NCBI RefSeq assembly: GCF_001613305.1 | Contig: NZ_BDCC01000005.1 | Span: 1 to 64,000 of the forward strand | Reading direction: 5' to 3' | DNA length: 64,000 nt | Origin: Nocardia vaccinii NBRC 15922 | GTDB lineage: Bacteria; Actinomycetota; Actinomycetes; Mycobacteriales; Mycobacteriaceae | In this document: positions 27,706 through 36,153 of the stretch, piece after piece | Layout: every line of letters starts with the position of its first letter | Position numbering within the stretch: the first letter of the stretch is position 1 | The notes under the pieces: generated by a model | Told to the model about the DNA's origin: nothing | The model's input: only the letters and a program-made list of their open reading frames with translations | The model's database searches: none | Translations under genes and position numbers: made by a program

Positions 27706-27952
27706 TATTCGGGGGCGTATTTCGTCGTATCCCGGGCCGCCGGGCAGGACCTGTTCGCCGAGTGGACTTTCCCGGCGCTCGCCCGGCTCGCCCGGTCGGC
27801 CGAGGTCGATCCGGCTCCGGCATTCCGCCGTTCCGCGATTCCGGCTACTCCGATCGCACCGAATCGGGCATAACGCGCGCCGACAGGAATCGATCCGGCG
27901 ACATCGGCCGGACATCGCGCCACTTGCCGCCCGGACGTTCTACGCTCGGGCG

Positions 27953-28270
27953 ATGACATCCGGCCCGGAAGTCCGCGACAACTCCGTCGAGGATCGGTTC
28001 GAATTGTTCGTCGACGGGAATCTCGCGGGTATCGCGGAATATCAGGACACCGCCTCGGAGCGGGCCTTCGTGCATACGGAGGTCTTCCCCGACTATTCGG
28101 GGGAGGGGTACGCGCGAACGCTCGTGGACGCCGCGTTGGCCAGTACGCGACAAGACGGGTTCGGGGTGCTGCCGCTGTGCCCGATGGTGCGGCACGTCGT
28201 GGAGACGAAGCCGGACTATCTGGCGCTGGTCCCGGCGTGGGCGCGAGAGCGTTTCGAACTGCCGCAGTGA
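27953..28270 (+). CDS. GNAT-like N-acetyltransferase (YidJ/Gcn5-related, small type)
   Basis: The 105-residue product matches the short acetyltransferase family (COG2388): a beta-rich start (RFELFVDGNLAGIAEYQD), FVHTEVFPDYSGEGYARTLVDAAL with the acetyl-CoA-binding turn, and a C-terminal VLPLCPMVRHVVETKPDY typical of this family. It probably acetylates a small amine or a protein. ATG 27953 lies at the start of the recognisable domain. 247 bp without a clear gene separate it from aroQ, and it is convergent with the acyltransferase gene. Confidence 0.85.
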   Translation: MTSGPEVRDNSVEDRFELFVDGNLAGIAEYQDTASERAFVHTEVFPDYSGEGYARTLVDAALASTRQDGFGVLPLCPMVRHVVETKPDYLALVPAWARERFELPQ

Positions 28271-28277
28271 ACGCGGG

Positions 28278-29039
28278 TCAGTAGGCCGCGACCGCACCGT
28301 CCAGGGCCTGCTGAAGTTCGGTGCGCACCAGCCGCGCGACCTCGGCCGGGCGGGCGGGTAGTTCCGGCACCGGAACGCCGAAATGGAAGCTGGCCGAAAT
28401 CGCCTCGGCCTTGGTCGGTTCCACCGCCGAGTCGGTGCGCGGGCCGTAACTGAGCCCGAGGCTGACCAGCGCCGGGCGGGCGCCCAGTTTCATCGCCCGG
28501 AACGCGATGTGCCCGACGCCGCTGCCGACGGCCTGCACCTGCGTGGGATCGACGTCGTTGCAGGTGCCCTCCGGGAATATCGCGATCCCGTCACCGCGCG
28601 CGATCCGTTGGGCGCAGATGTCGATCATCCGCTGCCCGGCCGCGTTCACCGCGCGCAAACCGTGGTCCCGCCCGCGAAAGACCGGAATTCCGCCCATCAT
28701 GTCGATCCGCCGACGCAGCTGCTCCTCGACGAACAGCTCGTCCTTCGCCAGCACCCGCGTCCGCCCGATCACCGGTCGCAACCCGCTGCGCCAGGCCGCC
28801 GCGGCCACTGTGTACGGGTCCTGCTGCGACAGGTGGTTGATCACGATCAACAACGGCCGCCGCTCGGAGATCAACCGCCGCAACACTTCCCGAGCCCCTA
28901 CCGCATACCCCACCCGCGGCCGGTACCGCCGCGCGAGCACCGCGTACGCCCCCCACGCCTGCAACCGATTCTGCTGGTGCTCCCGATAGAAGTCGTACAC
29001 CACATCGCTGTTCTCGAGCACGACCTCGGGCCGTTCCAT
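28278..29039 (-). CDS. 1-acyl-glycerol-3-phosphate acyltransferase-like (PlsC family)
   Basis: The 253-residue protein has the acyltransferase motif I NHLSQQD (H-x4-D), motif II GGIPVFRGRDHG, and motif III IFPEGTCND. It should transfer an acyl chain to a lysophospholipid or related alcohol at the membrane. ATG 29039 is chosen because GGAGG lies 9 nt upstream; an in-frame start 21 bp earlier overlaps this site. Single-gene unit, convergent with the acetyltransferase gene. Confidence 0.88.
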   Translation of the reverse strand: MERPEVVLENSDVVYDFYREHQQNRLQAWGAYAVLARRYRPRVGYAVGAREVLRRLISERRPLLIVINHLSQQDPYTVAAAAWRSGLRPVIGRTRVLAKDELFVEEQLRRRIDMMGGIPVFRGRDHGLRAVNAAGQRMIDICAQRIARGDGIAIFPEGTCNDVDPTQVQAVGSGVGHIAFRAMKLGARPALVSLGLSYGPRTDSAVEPTKAEAISASFHFGVPVPELPARPAEVARLVRTELQQALDGAVAAY

Positions 29040-29326
29040 ACCTTCACGCCTCCGTTTCACTCAACCGGGGCCGGGCCCGGAGAGATCCGATTCTCCACTG
29101 CGAACCGACCAGCACCAGCCTTACCCCTGCCGCCACGTCCGGTGAGTGAAATACCGAAGCGTCCACGACACGGCAACCCGGCCGACGGCGAAGCGAGTCG
29201 CTCGGGTCCCATGCCTGTTCCGACGACGCCGACCAGAGATGAACATCACCGATCACCCGAGTTCCGCCCACTCCGAGCAACTCCAAGGCCGGGGCCCGCC
29301 CCCGGACCGGACCGGCCGGAGCGCCA

Positions 29327-29343
29327 GGAGCGAAGCGGAGGCC
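29327..29343 (+). repeat. Dispersed GGAGCGAAGCG repeat, copy 2
   Basis: GGAGCGAAGCGGAGGCC, 76 bp before the yqgE start. It is preceded by GC-rich inverted sequence as in copy 1. Confidence 0.6.
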
Positions 29344-29360
29344 GAAGATGCTGCCCCGCC

Positions 29361-29376
29361 GCAGCGAAGCGGAGGC
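29361..29376 (+). repeat. Dispersed GGAGCGAAGCG repeat, variant copy
   Basis: GCAGCGAAGCGGAGGC, 17 bp after copy 2 and 43 bp before the yqgE start; one base differs in the core. Confidence 0.5.
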
Positions 29377-29419
29377 GATTAATACAGCGCCAGGGGTGAA
29401 GCGGTGCGATGATGGCTGG

Positions 29420-30034
29420 GTGGCACGCGCAGAGGAACACGGCGACCGCTCTCGACGGGAATTCCGGCACGAGGATCAGGCGGTGCGGCCCGGGACGCTG
29501 CTGGTTTCGGCGACCGACCTGGTCGAGCCGTCGTTCCGGCGGACCGTCGTGTACATCGTGGAGCACAACGACGCTGGCAGTCTCGGCGTCGTGCTCAATC
29601 GCCCGAGCGATACCGCCGTGCAGGAGGTGCTGCCGCGCTGGGCGGAGCTGGCCGCCTCGCCGCGCACACTGTATGTCGGCGGACCGGTCAAACGCGATGC
29701 CGCACTCTGTCTGACCACCGTGAAGGTGGGAACCGCCATCGATCGCATCGATGGCCTGCGCCGGGTGGACGGCCGGGTGGCGCTGCTGGATCTGGATTCG
29801 GACCCGGACATGATCGCGCCGCTGGTCGAGGGCATCCGCATTTTCGCCGGATACGCCGGGTGGACCTTCGGACAGCTGGAGGGCGAACTCGAGCGCGGCG
29901 ATTGGATCGTGCTCTCGGCGCTGCCCTCGGATCCGATCGCACAGCCCGGTGACCTCTGGGCGCAGGTGCTACGCCGCCAGCCGCTACCCTTATCGCTATT
30001 AGCGACGCATCCGATCGAACTAGAACGCAATTGA
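29420..30034 (+). CDS. YqgE/AlgH family protein (Rv0038-like)
   Basis: The 204-residue protein is a full YqgE/AlgH domain: LLVSATDLVEPSFRRTVVYI, HNDAGSLGVVLNRPS, LYVGGPVKRDAALCL, GYAGWTFGQLEGELERGDW, and the C-terminal LRRQPLPLSLLATHPIELERN, which is nearly what I recall of Rv0038. The family is widespread; its biochemical role is unsettled. GTG 29420 gives the expected length. The dispersed repeats lie in its upstream region. Confidence 0.92.
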   Translation: MARAEEHGDRSRREFRHEDQAVRPGTLLVSATDLVEPSFRRTVVYIVEHNDAGSLGVVLNRPSDTAVQEVLPRWAELAASPRTLYVGGPVKRDAALCLTTVKVGTAIDRIDGLRRVDGRVALLDLDSDPDMIAPLVEGIRIFAGYAGWTFGQLEGELERGDWIVLSALPSDPIAQPGDLWAQVLRRQPLPLSLLATHPIELERN

Positions 30035-30100
30035 CTGCGTATATAGCTAGTGTGGCCACGATATCCGCGCCCCCACAGCGGCGCCTGAACCGGTGAGCCG

Positions 30101-30688
30101 ATGGCGACATCACCGCGGGCAGCCAGTGGAGGCGCAGGAACCCAACCCTTCCGAGGGGTTGTGCCGCCGATACCGGACGGAGCGTCCGAGGCTCAGGCGA
30201 AGCTGCTGCGGGCACTGTACGACCAGCATGCGCAGACCCTGTGGCGGTACACCTACAGCCTGGTCGGCGATTCCGGCCGGGCCGAGGACATCGTCCAGGA
30301 AACACTGTTGCGGGCCTGGCAGCGCCCGAACGTGCTCGACCAGTCCACCGCCTCGGCGCGGGCCTGGTTGTTCACCGTCGCCCGCAATATGGCGGTGGAC
30401 GAGTACCGCAGCGCACGGCACCGGCACGAGTTCCGCACGGACAATCCGCCCGAGCAGGCCAGTCCGGATCAGGCGGACCGAGCGCTGGACAGCTGGTTGA
30501 TCACCGACGCACTGGCCCGGTTGAGCACGGACCACCGCGAGGTGATCGTCCGCGCGTACTACCGTGGCCTGTCGACTCAGCAGATCGCGATGGAATTGTC
30601 CATTCCCGAGGGCACCGTGAAATCCCGTATGCACTACGGGATGCGCGCGTTGCGTTCGGCATTACAGGAGATGGGGGTGACGAAGTGA
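30101..30688 (+). CDS. sigL: ECF RNA polymerase sigma factor, SigL-like
   Basis: The 195-residue protein has region 2 (LYDQHAQTLWRYTYSLVGDSGRAEDIVQETLLRAWQRP, residues 35-75), with ARAWLFTVARNMAVDEYRSAR, and region 4 (LSTDHREVIVRAYYRGLSTQQIAMELSIPEGTVKSRMHYG). The partner encoded downstream closely resembles RslA of M. tuberculosis, which makes SigL the best match. In mycobacteria SigL controls some polyketide synthase and secreted-protein thiol genes. The N-terminal 25 residues are low-complexity. The stop overlaps the GTG of the anti-sigma gene. Confidence 0.85.
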   Translation: MATSPRAASGGAGTQPFRGVVPPIPDGASEAQAKLLRALYDQHAQTLWRYTYSLVGDSGRAEDIVQETLLRAWQRPNVLDQSTASARAWLFTVARNMAVDEYRSARHRHEFRTDNPPEQASPDQADRALDSWLITDALARLSTDHREVIVRAYYRGLSTQQIAMELSIPEGTVKSRMHYGMRALRSALQEMGVTK

Positions 30689-31431
30689 CGGATGCCCCCC
30701 GAATCGGGGAGGGCGAAGCGGTGGTCCCGGACGGGGGCGACGACTATGTGATGTGGGATGCGCCGTACGTCCTGGGATCCCTCAGCCGCGCCGAACGCCT
30801 ACGCTACGAGGCACATCTGGAGGAGTGTGCGTCGTGCCGCGAGGCCGTGGCCGAATTGACGGGCCTGCCGGGACTTCTCGGCCAGGTCGATCCCGAAGTG
30901 GCTCTGGCCCTGATCGATACGCCGCCCGGACCGGAACTCACTGTGGTACAACCGGATCGACGATCCGCGGAATCGCCCCTCGAACCTCGACGCCGCGGCC
31001 GGGAACGCTGGCTCACGATCGGCGCGGCCGTGGCGGCGGCCGCCGCGGCGGTGGCGATCACCATCCCGATCACCACCGCGCTCGATCGTCACACCCAGAC
31101 GCCGGCGACCGAGCAGGTGGTCGCCGAACGCCAACTGGCGCCGGTACGGCCCTCGCCGATCACCGCGAGTTACAAACTCGTCGAGGTCCCCGGCGGGACG
31201 CGGATCGAAATGTCGTGCAGCTATTCACCTTCGGTGACCGATTATAGCTGGAATGGCGCGCTGTGGGTGATCCACACCGACGGAACCGAGGCGATGGTCG
31301 CGCAGTGGACGGCTCATCCGGGCCAGACCCTCACCCCCGACGGAACCACCGCCGTGCCCCCGGATCAGATCCGTTCGGTGCAGATCCGCGACGCGAGGAC
31401 CAATCAGGTCATGCTCACCAGTTCGCTCTGA
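30685..31431 (+). CDS. rslA: Anti-sigma factor, RslA-like (zinc-associated)
   Basis: The 248-residue protein has an N-terminal ZAS domain with DDYVMWDAPYVLGSLSRAER and the zinc motif HLEECASC (H-x3-C-x2-C), a single membrane helix (about residues 110-135, Ala/Ile-rich), and an extracytoplasmic C-terminus. In M. tuberculosis RslA releases SigL on oxidation of the zinc cysteines. GTG 30685 overlaps the sigL stop as GTGA, so translation is coupled. The 3' end overlaps the convergent aminotransferase gene by 17 bp. Confidence 0.9.
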   Translation: MTDAPRIGEGEAVVPDGGDDYVMWDAPYVLGSLSRAERLRYEAHLEECASCREAVAELTGLPGLLGQVDPEVALALIDTPPGPELTVVQPDRRSAESPLEPRRRGRERWLTIGAAVAAAAAAVAITIPITTALDRHTQTPATEQVVAERQLAPVRPSPITASYKLVEVPGGTRIEMSCSYSPSVTDYSWNGALWVIHTDGTEAMVAQWTAHPGQTLTPDGTTAVPPDQIRSVQIRDARTNQVMLTSSL

Positions 31432-32638
31432 ACCGGCTCACGGAGCTCCGGGTCCGTTCCGGGTCGGCGGGAGCGGTCAGCGAGTACACGCCGGATTCCT
31501 CGGCCGTCGCACGCTCGACCCGCACCAGCGGCGGCCCGCACAGGGCTCGCTCCACCGCGCGATCCGCGGCCGGATCACCGACGGCGACGCGGGCGCTGCC
31601 GTCGGCGTACCCCTTGACCGCGATCCCCGCGCGAGTCAGCGTCTCGACCATTCCCGGTCCGGGCAGATAAAGGAAGTTACCTCGACTGCGCGGAACACGA
31701 ATACCACTGCGCCGCAGAGATGTTCGCAATATCTCGCGTTGGACGGTGATGCGCAGCACCCGCTCGTTCAACTCCGTCGTCGCGGCATAGGACGCCGCCA
31801 CCGCCGCGGTCGCCGTCTCCGGCGTCCCGAACGGCACCTGCAGCCGGCGCACCCGGCGGACCAGGTCACGATTGCCGAGCGCATAACCGATCCGCAGTCC
31901 GGCCAGACCGTATGCCTTCGAGAACGTACGCAGTATCAGCAGATTCGGGTATCGCGCGATCAGCGCGCGCGGATCCAGCATCTCCTCGACGCTCAGGAAT
32001 TCCGCGTACGCCTCGTCCAGGATCACCGGAATATGCCGGGGCACACCGAAAAGGAATGCCTTCAGCTCACTCGCGGGCACCACGGTCCCGGTCGGATTGT
32101 GCGGACGGCACACGGCCACCAGGGCGGTGTCCTCACCGATCGCCCGCGCCATCTCCCACAGATCCTGCCGGCCCGACGAATCCAGCGGCACCGCAACGGT
32201 TTCCAACTCCGCCATGGCCGCCATCACCGGATATCCGTCGAAGGTCGGCGAGGCGAACACCATCGCCCGCCCCGGACCGGCCAGGGTCTGCATGATCTGC
32301 AACGCCACCCCGGTAGCCCCCGCCCCGACCACGACCTCGTCGGCATCCATCCCCACCCGATCCGCGATCAGCCGAGGCAACCGCTCCGGCAGGAACTCCG
32401 GATACCGATTCGCCCGCGCCGCAGCGGAATTCAATGCCTCCATCACCGAAGGCAAAGGCGGAAAAGGATTCTCGCTCAACGTCAGGTCGAATCGCCCCGC
32501 ACCGGTACCCCGCCCGTGCGCACCCGCACCGTGCGGCCCGATCACGGCCCGGGCCCTGCGGCGCAGCGACCACTCCGAGCCGCCGCCACTTCGGACCACG
32601 AACCGTCGCGTCTCATCCCCAGGGTTCGGAGTACTCAT
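31415..32638 (-). CDS. HisC-like class I/II aminotransferase in four-gene operon
   Basis: The 407-residue PLP enzyme follows the histidinol-phosphate aminotransferase fold: an initial LSENPFPPLPSVMEAL, NRYPEF, VVGAGATGVALQIM, VCRPHNPTGTVV, VILDEAYAEF, and the Schiff-base Lys in RTFSKAYGLAGLRIGY (Lys241). An N-terminal extension of about 45 residues and a C-terminal tail of about 25 exceed typical HisC. It is not in a his operon; it is the last gene of the cluster with ThDP, SRPBCC and KAS III-like genes, joined by ATGA overlap. It probably aminates a keto product of the pathway, or removes an amino group to supply a keto acid. Confidence 0.85.
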   Translation of the reverse strand: MSTPNPGDETRRFVVRSGGGSEWSLRRRARAVIGPHGAGAHGRGTGAGRFDLTLSENPFPPLPSVMEALNSAAARANRYPEFLPERLPRLIADRVGMDADEVVVGAGATGVALQIMQTLAGPGRAMVFASPTFDGYPVMAAMAELETVAVPLDSSGRQDLWEMARAIGEDTALVAVCRPHNPTGTVVPASELKAFLFGVPRHIPVILDEAYAEFLSVEEMLDPRALIARYPNLLILRTFSKAYGLAGLRIGYALGNRDLVRRVRRLQVPFGTPETATAAVAASYAATTELNERVLRITVQREILRTSLRRSGIRVPRSRGNFLYLPGPGMVETLTRAGIAVKGYADGSARVAVGDPAADRAVERALCGPPLVRVERATAEESGVYSLTAPADPERTRSSVSRFRANW

Positions 32639-33681
32639 CGCGCCGCTCCCCAGCGCACCGCCGCGGCTCCGGCGAAATCACCGGCGTGCGCGAAGGCCGA
32701 CATCAGCACGACCGACCCGTTGCGCAGCCGCCCGGCCTGGTTCTCGATATCGAGAGTTACGGGAATGCCCGCGGCGAAAAGGTTTCCGCAACGGTCGAAG
32801 GTGTCGGGGTGACGTTCGGCGGGGAGCTCGAGGGCGTCGTGCCAGTTGCGCAGGAACAGGCGGTTGGGCTGGTTGGTGACGAAGGTGTCGATATCGCGGC
32901 CTTTCACGCCGATGCGGTCGCAGACCGCGAGCGCGACCTCGGGAACGAGGCGGTTACCACGGGCGAACACCTTGGTGATCTTGGATTCGCTGAAGCTGAC
33001 GCACGGCTGGCCCTCGCCGGGCTCCCACCATTTGCGCTCGGAGCCGGTGTTGAAATCCATATCCCCGGCGAATTCCGGATACGTCCGCGTCTCGATGTCC
33101 AGAATCGGGGCTTCGTCGCTCCGGACCAGCAACCCGACGCCGCACCCGTCACCGGGCACCGGCGCTTGGGCGAGTTTTCGGATATCGGGCTGGGTGAACA
33201 CCGCCCCGGCCGAATTCTGGATGGTGGCGATGAGCGCGGAACGAGCATCGGTGGTGCGCAGGATCATGCGCGCCAGCTGCATCATGTACACGAAGGCCGC
33301 GCAGCCGCTGTTCTGGATGTCCAGCACCGTCGAGGGCCGCATACCGAGCCGGCGCGCGACCTCCGGACCGCAGCCGACGATCGGGTTGTACGGCAGCTGC
33401 GTATGCGTCAGCAGCACGTCCACATCGGAGATCGCCTGCGCCCCATAACGTTCCACGAGCGGTTCGACGGCCTTGGCGACCATGTCCATCGCGGTCTCCT
33501 CGCGATCGACGTGATGCCGGGTCGCCGGGGAACGGAACATGACGTTCTTCGCCATCCGCGCCGAACGCATGTAGGGCGTGAAGTACTCGGTGCCCACCGG
33601 TTCACCTGGCAGATAACTCGCCACATCGATCAGGCTGACCGGCGCGAGGCCGGGATCGGTCGATTCCATCGCAGGTCTCAT
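32635..33681 (-). CDS. KAS III-like (thiolase-fold) acyl enzyme with altered active site
   Basis: The 348-residue protein belongs to the 3-oxoacyl-ACP synthase III family. The nucleophile is present (DIQNSGCAAFVYMM, Cys127), as is an Asn (CGNLFAAGIPVTL, Asn300). The loop that normally reads HQAN reads NQPN, so the catalytic His is replaced by Asn270. Loss of the His argues against ordinary decarboxylative condensation and for acyl transfer or a different Claisen chemistry, as in other atypical KAS III enzymes of secondary metabolism. It overlaps both neighbours by 4 bp (ATGA) and is third in the operon. Confidence 0.85.
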   Translation of the reverse strand: MRPAMESTDPGLAPVSLIDVASYLPGEPVGTEYFTPYMRSARMAKNVMFRSPATRHHVDREETAMDMVAKAVEPLVERYGAQAISDVDVLLTHTQLPYNPIVGCGPEVARRLGMRPSTVLDIQNSGCAAFVYMMQLARMILRTTDARSALIATIQNSAGAVFTQPDIRKLAQAPVPGDGCGVGLLVRSDEAPILDIETRTYPEFAGDMDFNTGSERKWWEPGEGQPCVSFSESKITKVFARGNRLVPEVALAVCDRIGVKGRDIDTFVTNQPNRLFLRNWHDALELPAERHPDTFDRCGNLFAAGIPVTLDIENQAGRLRNGSVVLMSAFAHAGDFAGAAAVRWGAAR

Positions 33682-34337
33682 TTCATCCAGTCGGGTTTGA
33701 TCGGAAGGCCGTGCGCGGCACGGTATTCACAGATCGCCTTGAGATTGTCGAGTTCGAGCTGGTGTCCGGCGGAGAACATCTCCCAGAAATCCCCCACCCA
33801 CACCGGACGTTTCGGCGGCGCGGCCTCGGGATAGGGATTCTCGTCGTAGAACGGGTGATGGCAATTCACCCACAGCACGACCGAACCCGGCTTGTCGAAT
33901 ACCACCTGCGCATCCACCACGCGCATCAGATAGATCATCCACAGATGCCTGCCCTGATCCCAGGCGCAGTGGTAGTCGACCGTCATCGCCTCGGGCTGCG
34001 CGACGGTGCGAGTGTAGATCTGCGTCTCCGGGCCCAGCCGATCGTTGGCCAGCCACAGTCCGGGTTCCTCGGTCTCGGTGAATCCGCGCAGGCTGTAGGT
34101 CCATTCCTCCAGGCAGCGGGTGTCGGCCAGATACTCGAACACCGCACGCGGCGGTGCGTCGATATAGGACTGCACCGGGCAGAACTGCCCGAAGATCTGG
34201 TCGTGCGGATAGACCGACCGGAGCATGTCCATGATGATCGGTGTGGTCGCCTCGCGATCGGAATTCTCGATGCGGAGTAACCCCGGGATCTCGCGATCCG
34301 GGATATCGCTGAGTGCGGGCAGGGCGCTGGTGGTCAC
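33678..34337 (-). CDS. SRPBCC (START/polyketide-cyclase-like) protein
   Basis: The 219-residue protein has the helix-grip pattern: SYIDAPPRAVFEYLADTRCLEEWTYSLRGFT, then beta strands with Trp/Tyr-rich pocket residues (DYHCAWDQGRHLWMIYLMRVV) and a long C-terminal helix (WEMFSAGHQLELDNLKAICEY). Proteins of this fold bind or cyclise hydrophobic intermediates in aromatic or polyketide pathways, which fits its place between the ThDP and KAS III-like genes. GTG start at 34337 overlaps the upstream stop (GTGA). Confidence 0.8.
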   Translation of the reverse strand: MTTSALPALSDIPDREIPGLLRIENSDREATTPIIMDMLRSVYPHDQIFGQFCPVQSYIDAPPRAVFEYLADTRCLEEWTYSLRGFTETEEPGLWLANDRLGPETQIYTRTVAQPEAMTVDYHCAWDQGRHLWMIYLMRVVDAQVVFDKPGSVVLWVNCHHPFYDENPYPEAAPPKRPVWVGDFWEMFSAGHQLELDNLKAICEYRAAHGLPIKPDWMK

Positions 34338-36004
34338 GAATGCCTCCTCGGTACGGACAGGAACGGACTGAACGGGGGAATCTCGTCGGGATCACAGTCG
34401 ATCGAAATAAAGGACGGCCCAGGGGTTTCGACGCAGGTTCGGAGCGCATCGGCCAGTTCCGCTGTGCTGCGCGGCGAATACGCGGGCAGCCCGGGGAACA
34501 TCGCCGCCACTCCTGCGCCCGGATCGGACGGCTGGAATCTGTTGAAGCTGTAGCGGTCTCCGTAATACAACTGCTCGCGTGTGACGCACATGGCGTGCGC
34601 GTTGTTGTTGAACACGACGAACGTCACCGGCAGCCGATATTGGATCGCGGTGTGAACCTCCATGCCGTGCATGAAGAATGCGCCGTCGCCCGCGATAACC
34701 AGCGTGCGCCGGGCGCGGGCGAAGGCGCAGCCGATCGCCGCCCCGAACGCGTACCCCATCCCGCCCATGCCCAGCGCGACCACGAACCGCCCGTCGCGCG
34801 GCACTCGCAGATGATGCACCACCGCGGCACCGGTATTGCCGGCATCGGCGAATACGTCGGTCCCGGATTCGATGACGGCGCCGATGGTTTCGACCATCTC
34901 GCGATAACGCAGTCCGGGACCGGTTGCCTCGGGCACCGGCAGCACGGTGAGCGACGATTCGGGGCGAGCGGCCCGCGATACCTCCGCCGACGACCCGGAA
35001 CTCTCGAACTCCGCCGCCAACTCGGCGAGTTCGACGCTCAGATCCGTACTGGCGGCATGGATGACGTCCAGATACGGCCGCTGCGCGCCCACCCCGACCA
35101 CCACGGTCCCGGACAACGCCTCGTCCAGCCCGGCCCGCGCGGTTACCGGCATCCGGGTGCCGACCAGCAGGCACAGCGCACTACCGCGCACCGCGTCCAG
35201 CAGTTCCGGATGCCCCATGGTCCCGGCCACCCCGCAGAATCCGGGTTCGTCCCAGGCGTACACATCCTTGGCGTCGGGCGCCACGCCGACGGCGGCATCC
35301 AGCGCGGCGACCAGTCGACGCAACTGGGCACGCGCGTCGTCACGAGCGACCTGATCCCCCGCGATCACGGTGATCTTGCCCGTATCCCGCGCGGTCCGCA
35401 GCGCCGCACGCACCCGCTCCAGCACGATCTCGTCCCGAACCCGCACACGCGGCTGCGGCCGGAACGGCGGAACGGCCTCCATCGAGGCGCGCTGAACATC
35501 CTTGGGCAGCAACAACACCGCAGGTCCGCCGCCTCGGGCGGCCTCGACCGCGCGAGCCAGATGCGCTGGTAACGTCCGCGCCGACTCCACCCGGCCGCAG
35601 TACCGCGACACCTGATCGAAGAGCAACGCGGCATCGATGGTTCCGGCCTTCCCGCTGGAATCCTGGAATGCCCCGGCGCCTTCCTGATCGGTCGGCGGCT
35701 GCCCCACCAGCGCCAGCACGGGAACCCGCGAGGCGAACGATTCCGCAAGCCCCGCAACGAGGTTCATCGCCCCGCCGCCTGAGGTGGCCGCGACGACCCC
35801 GATCCCCGCGGTGACCCGGGCGTAGCCGTCGGCCATGGTCGCGGCGGAGAACTCGTGTTTGGCCACCACCCCGGTGACCTCCCCCGAGGACTCGAAGATC
35901 GCGTCGTAGAGATCCTCGATATTGGCCCCGTCGACACCGAAGATGTGTCGCACGCCCAACGCCTCGACGGCCCGCACCAGATACCCCACCGCTGTCGCAG
36001 ACAT
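34334..36004 (-). CDS. Thiamine-diphosphate-dependent enzyme (acetolactate-synthase-like)
   Basis: The 556-residue protein has the three-domain ThDP plan: Pyr domain with the catalytic Glu51 in VVAKHEFSAATMADGYARV, a central domain, and the PP domain with GDGAFFMHGMEVHTA (about residue 439) and the NNN at the end of the ThDP-Mg motif, continuing NAHAMCVTREQLYYGDRY. Family members decarboxylate 2-keto acids and may ligate the product to an acceptor to form acyloins. It is unlike a housekeeping IlvB: no IlvN or other ilv gene is nearby. First gene of the four-gene operon; ATG 36004 has AGGAAGGAG shortly upstream. Confidence 0.85.
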   Translation of the reverse strand: MSATAVGYLVRAVEALGVRHIFGVDGANIEDLYDAIFESSGEVTGVVAKHEFSAATMADGYARVTAGIGVVAATSGGGAMNLVAGLAESFASRVPVLALVGQPPTDQEGAGAFQDSSGKAGTIDAALLFDQVSRYCGRVESARTLPAHLARAVEAARGGGPAVLLLPKDVQRASMEAVPPFRPQPRVRVRDEIVLERVRAALRTARDTGKITVIAGDQVARDDARAQLRRLVAALDAAVGVAPDAKDVYAWDEPGFCGVAGTMGHPELLDAVRGSALCLLVGTRMPVTARAGLDEALSGTVVVGVGAQRPYLDVIHAASTDLSVELAELAAEFESSGSSAEVSRAARPESSLTVLPVPEATGPGLRYREMVETIGAVIESGTDVFADAGNTGAAVVHHLRVPRDGRFVVALGMGGMGYAFGAAIGCAFARARRTLVIAGDGAFFMHGMEVHTAIQYRLPVTFVVFNNNAHAMCVTREQLYYGDRYSFNRFQPSDPGAGVAAMFPGLPAYSPRSTAELADALRTCVETPGPSFISIDCDPDEIPPFSPFLSVPRRHS

Positions 36005-36129
36005 CGGCGCTCCTTCCTGCCGTGCGCCGAGCGGGCCGGATCGACCGCGCTCACCCGAACTACGAAACAGAAGCGCGAGTGGTTCATCCGCGTTTCGAAG
36101 TCGGTTTCGGAGAGGAGCTTGTGTGTATG

Positions 36130-36145
36130 TATACGTCTACGTATA
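36130..36145. promoter_or_regulatory. Perfect 16-bp palindrome before EXLDI gene
   Basis: TATACGT-CT-ACGTATA is an exact inverted repeat with a 2-nt centre, 8 bp before the EXLDI ATG. A further half-site, GTATACGT, lies just inside the gene near 36169. The arrangement suggests an autoregulatory operator for the EXLDI protein or a neighbour; it could also control the divergent ThDP operon, whose start is 126 bp away. Confidence 0.6.
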
Positions 36146-36153
36146 GTGGAGTC

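Larger units (their letters stand above)
29040..29419. other. Intergenic region with two dispersed-repeat copies
   Basis: No gene is supported here. It holds the divergent upstream regions of the acyltransferase and yqgE, a very GC-rich segment (29285-29325) able to form hairpins, and two copies of the GGAGCGAAGCGGAGGC element. Confidence 0.45.

Noticed and set aside
30086..30091. TGAACC as a SigL autoregulatory -35 box before sigL
   Set aside because: It is only 10 bp from the ATG; the -10 would fall inside the gene and does not match.
34334..36004. Housekeeping acetolactate synthase (ilvB) call
   Set aside because: No small subunit or ilv genes nearby, and the operon partners indicate a different pathway; the ThDP fold alone does not define the reaction.
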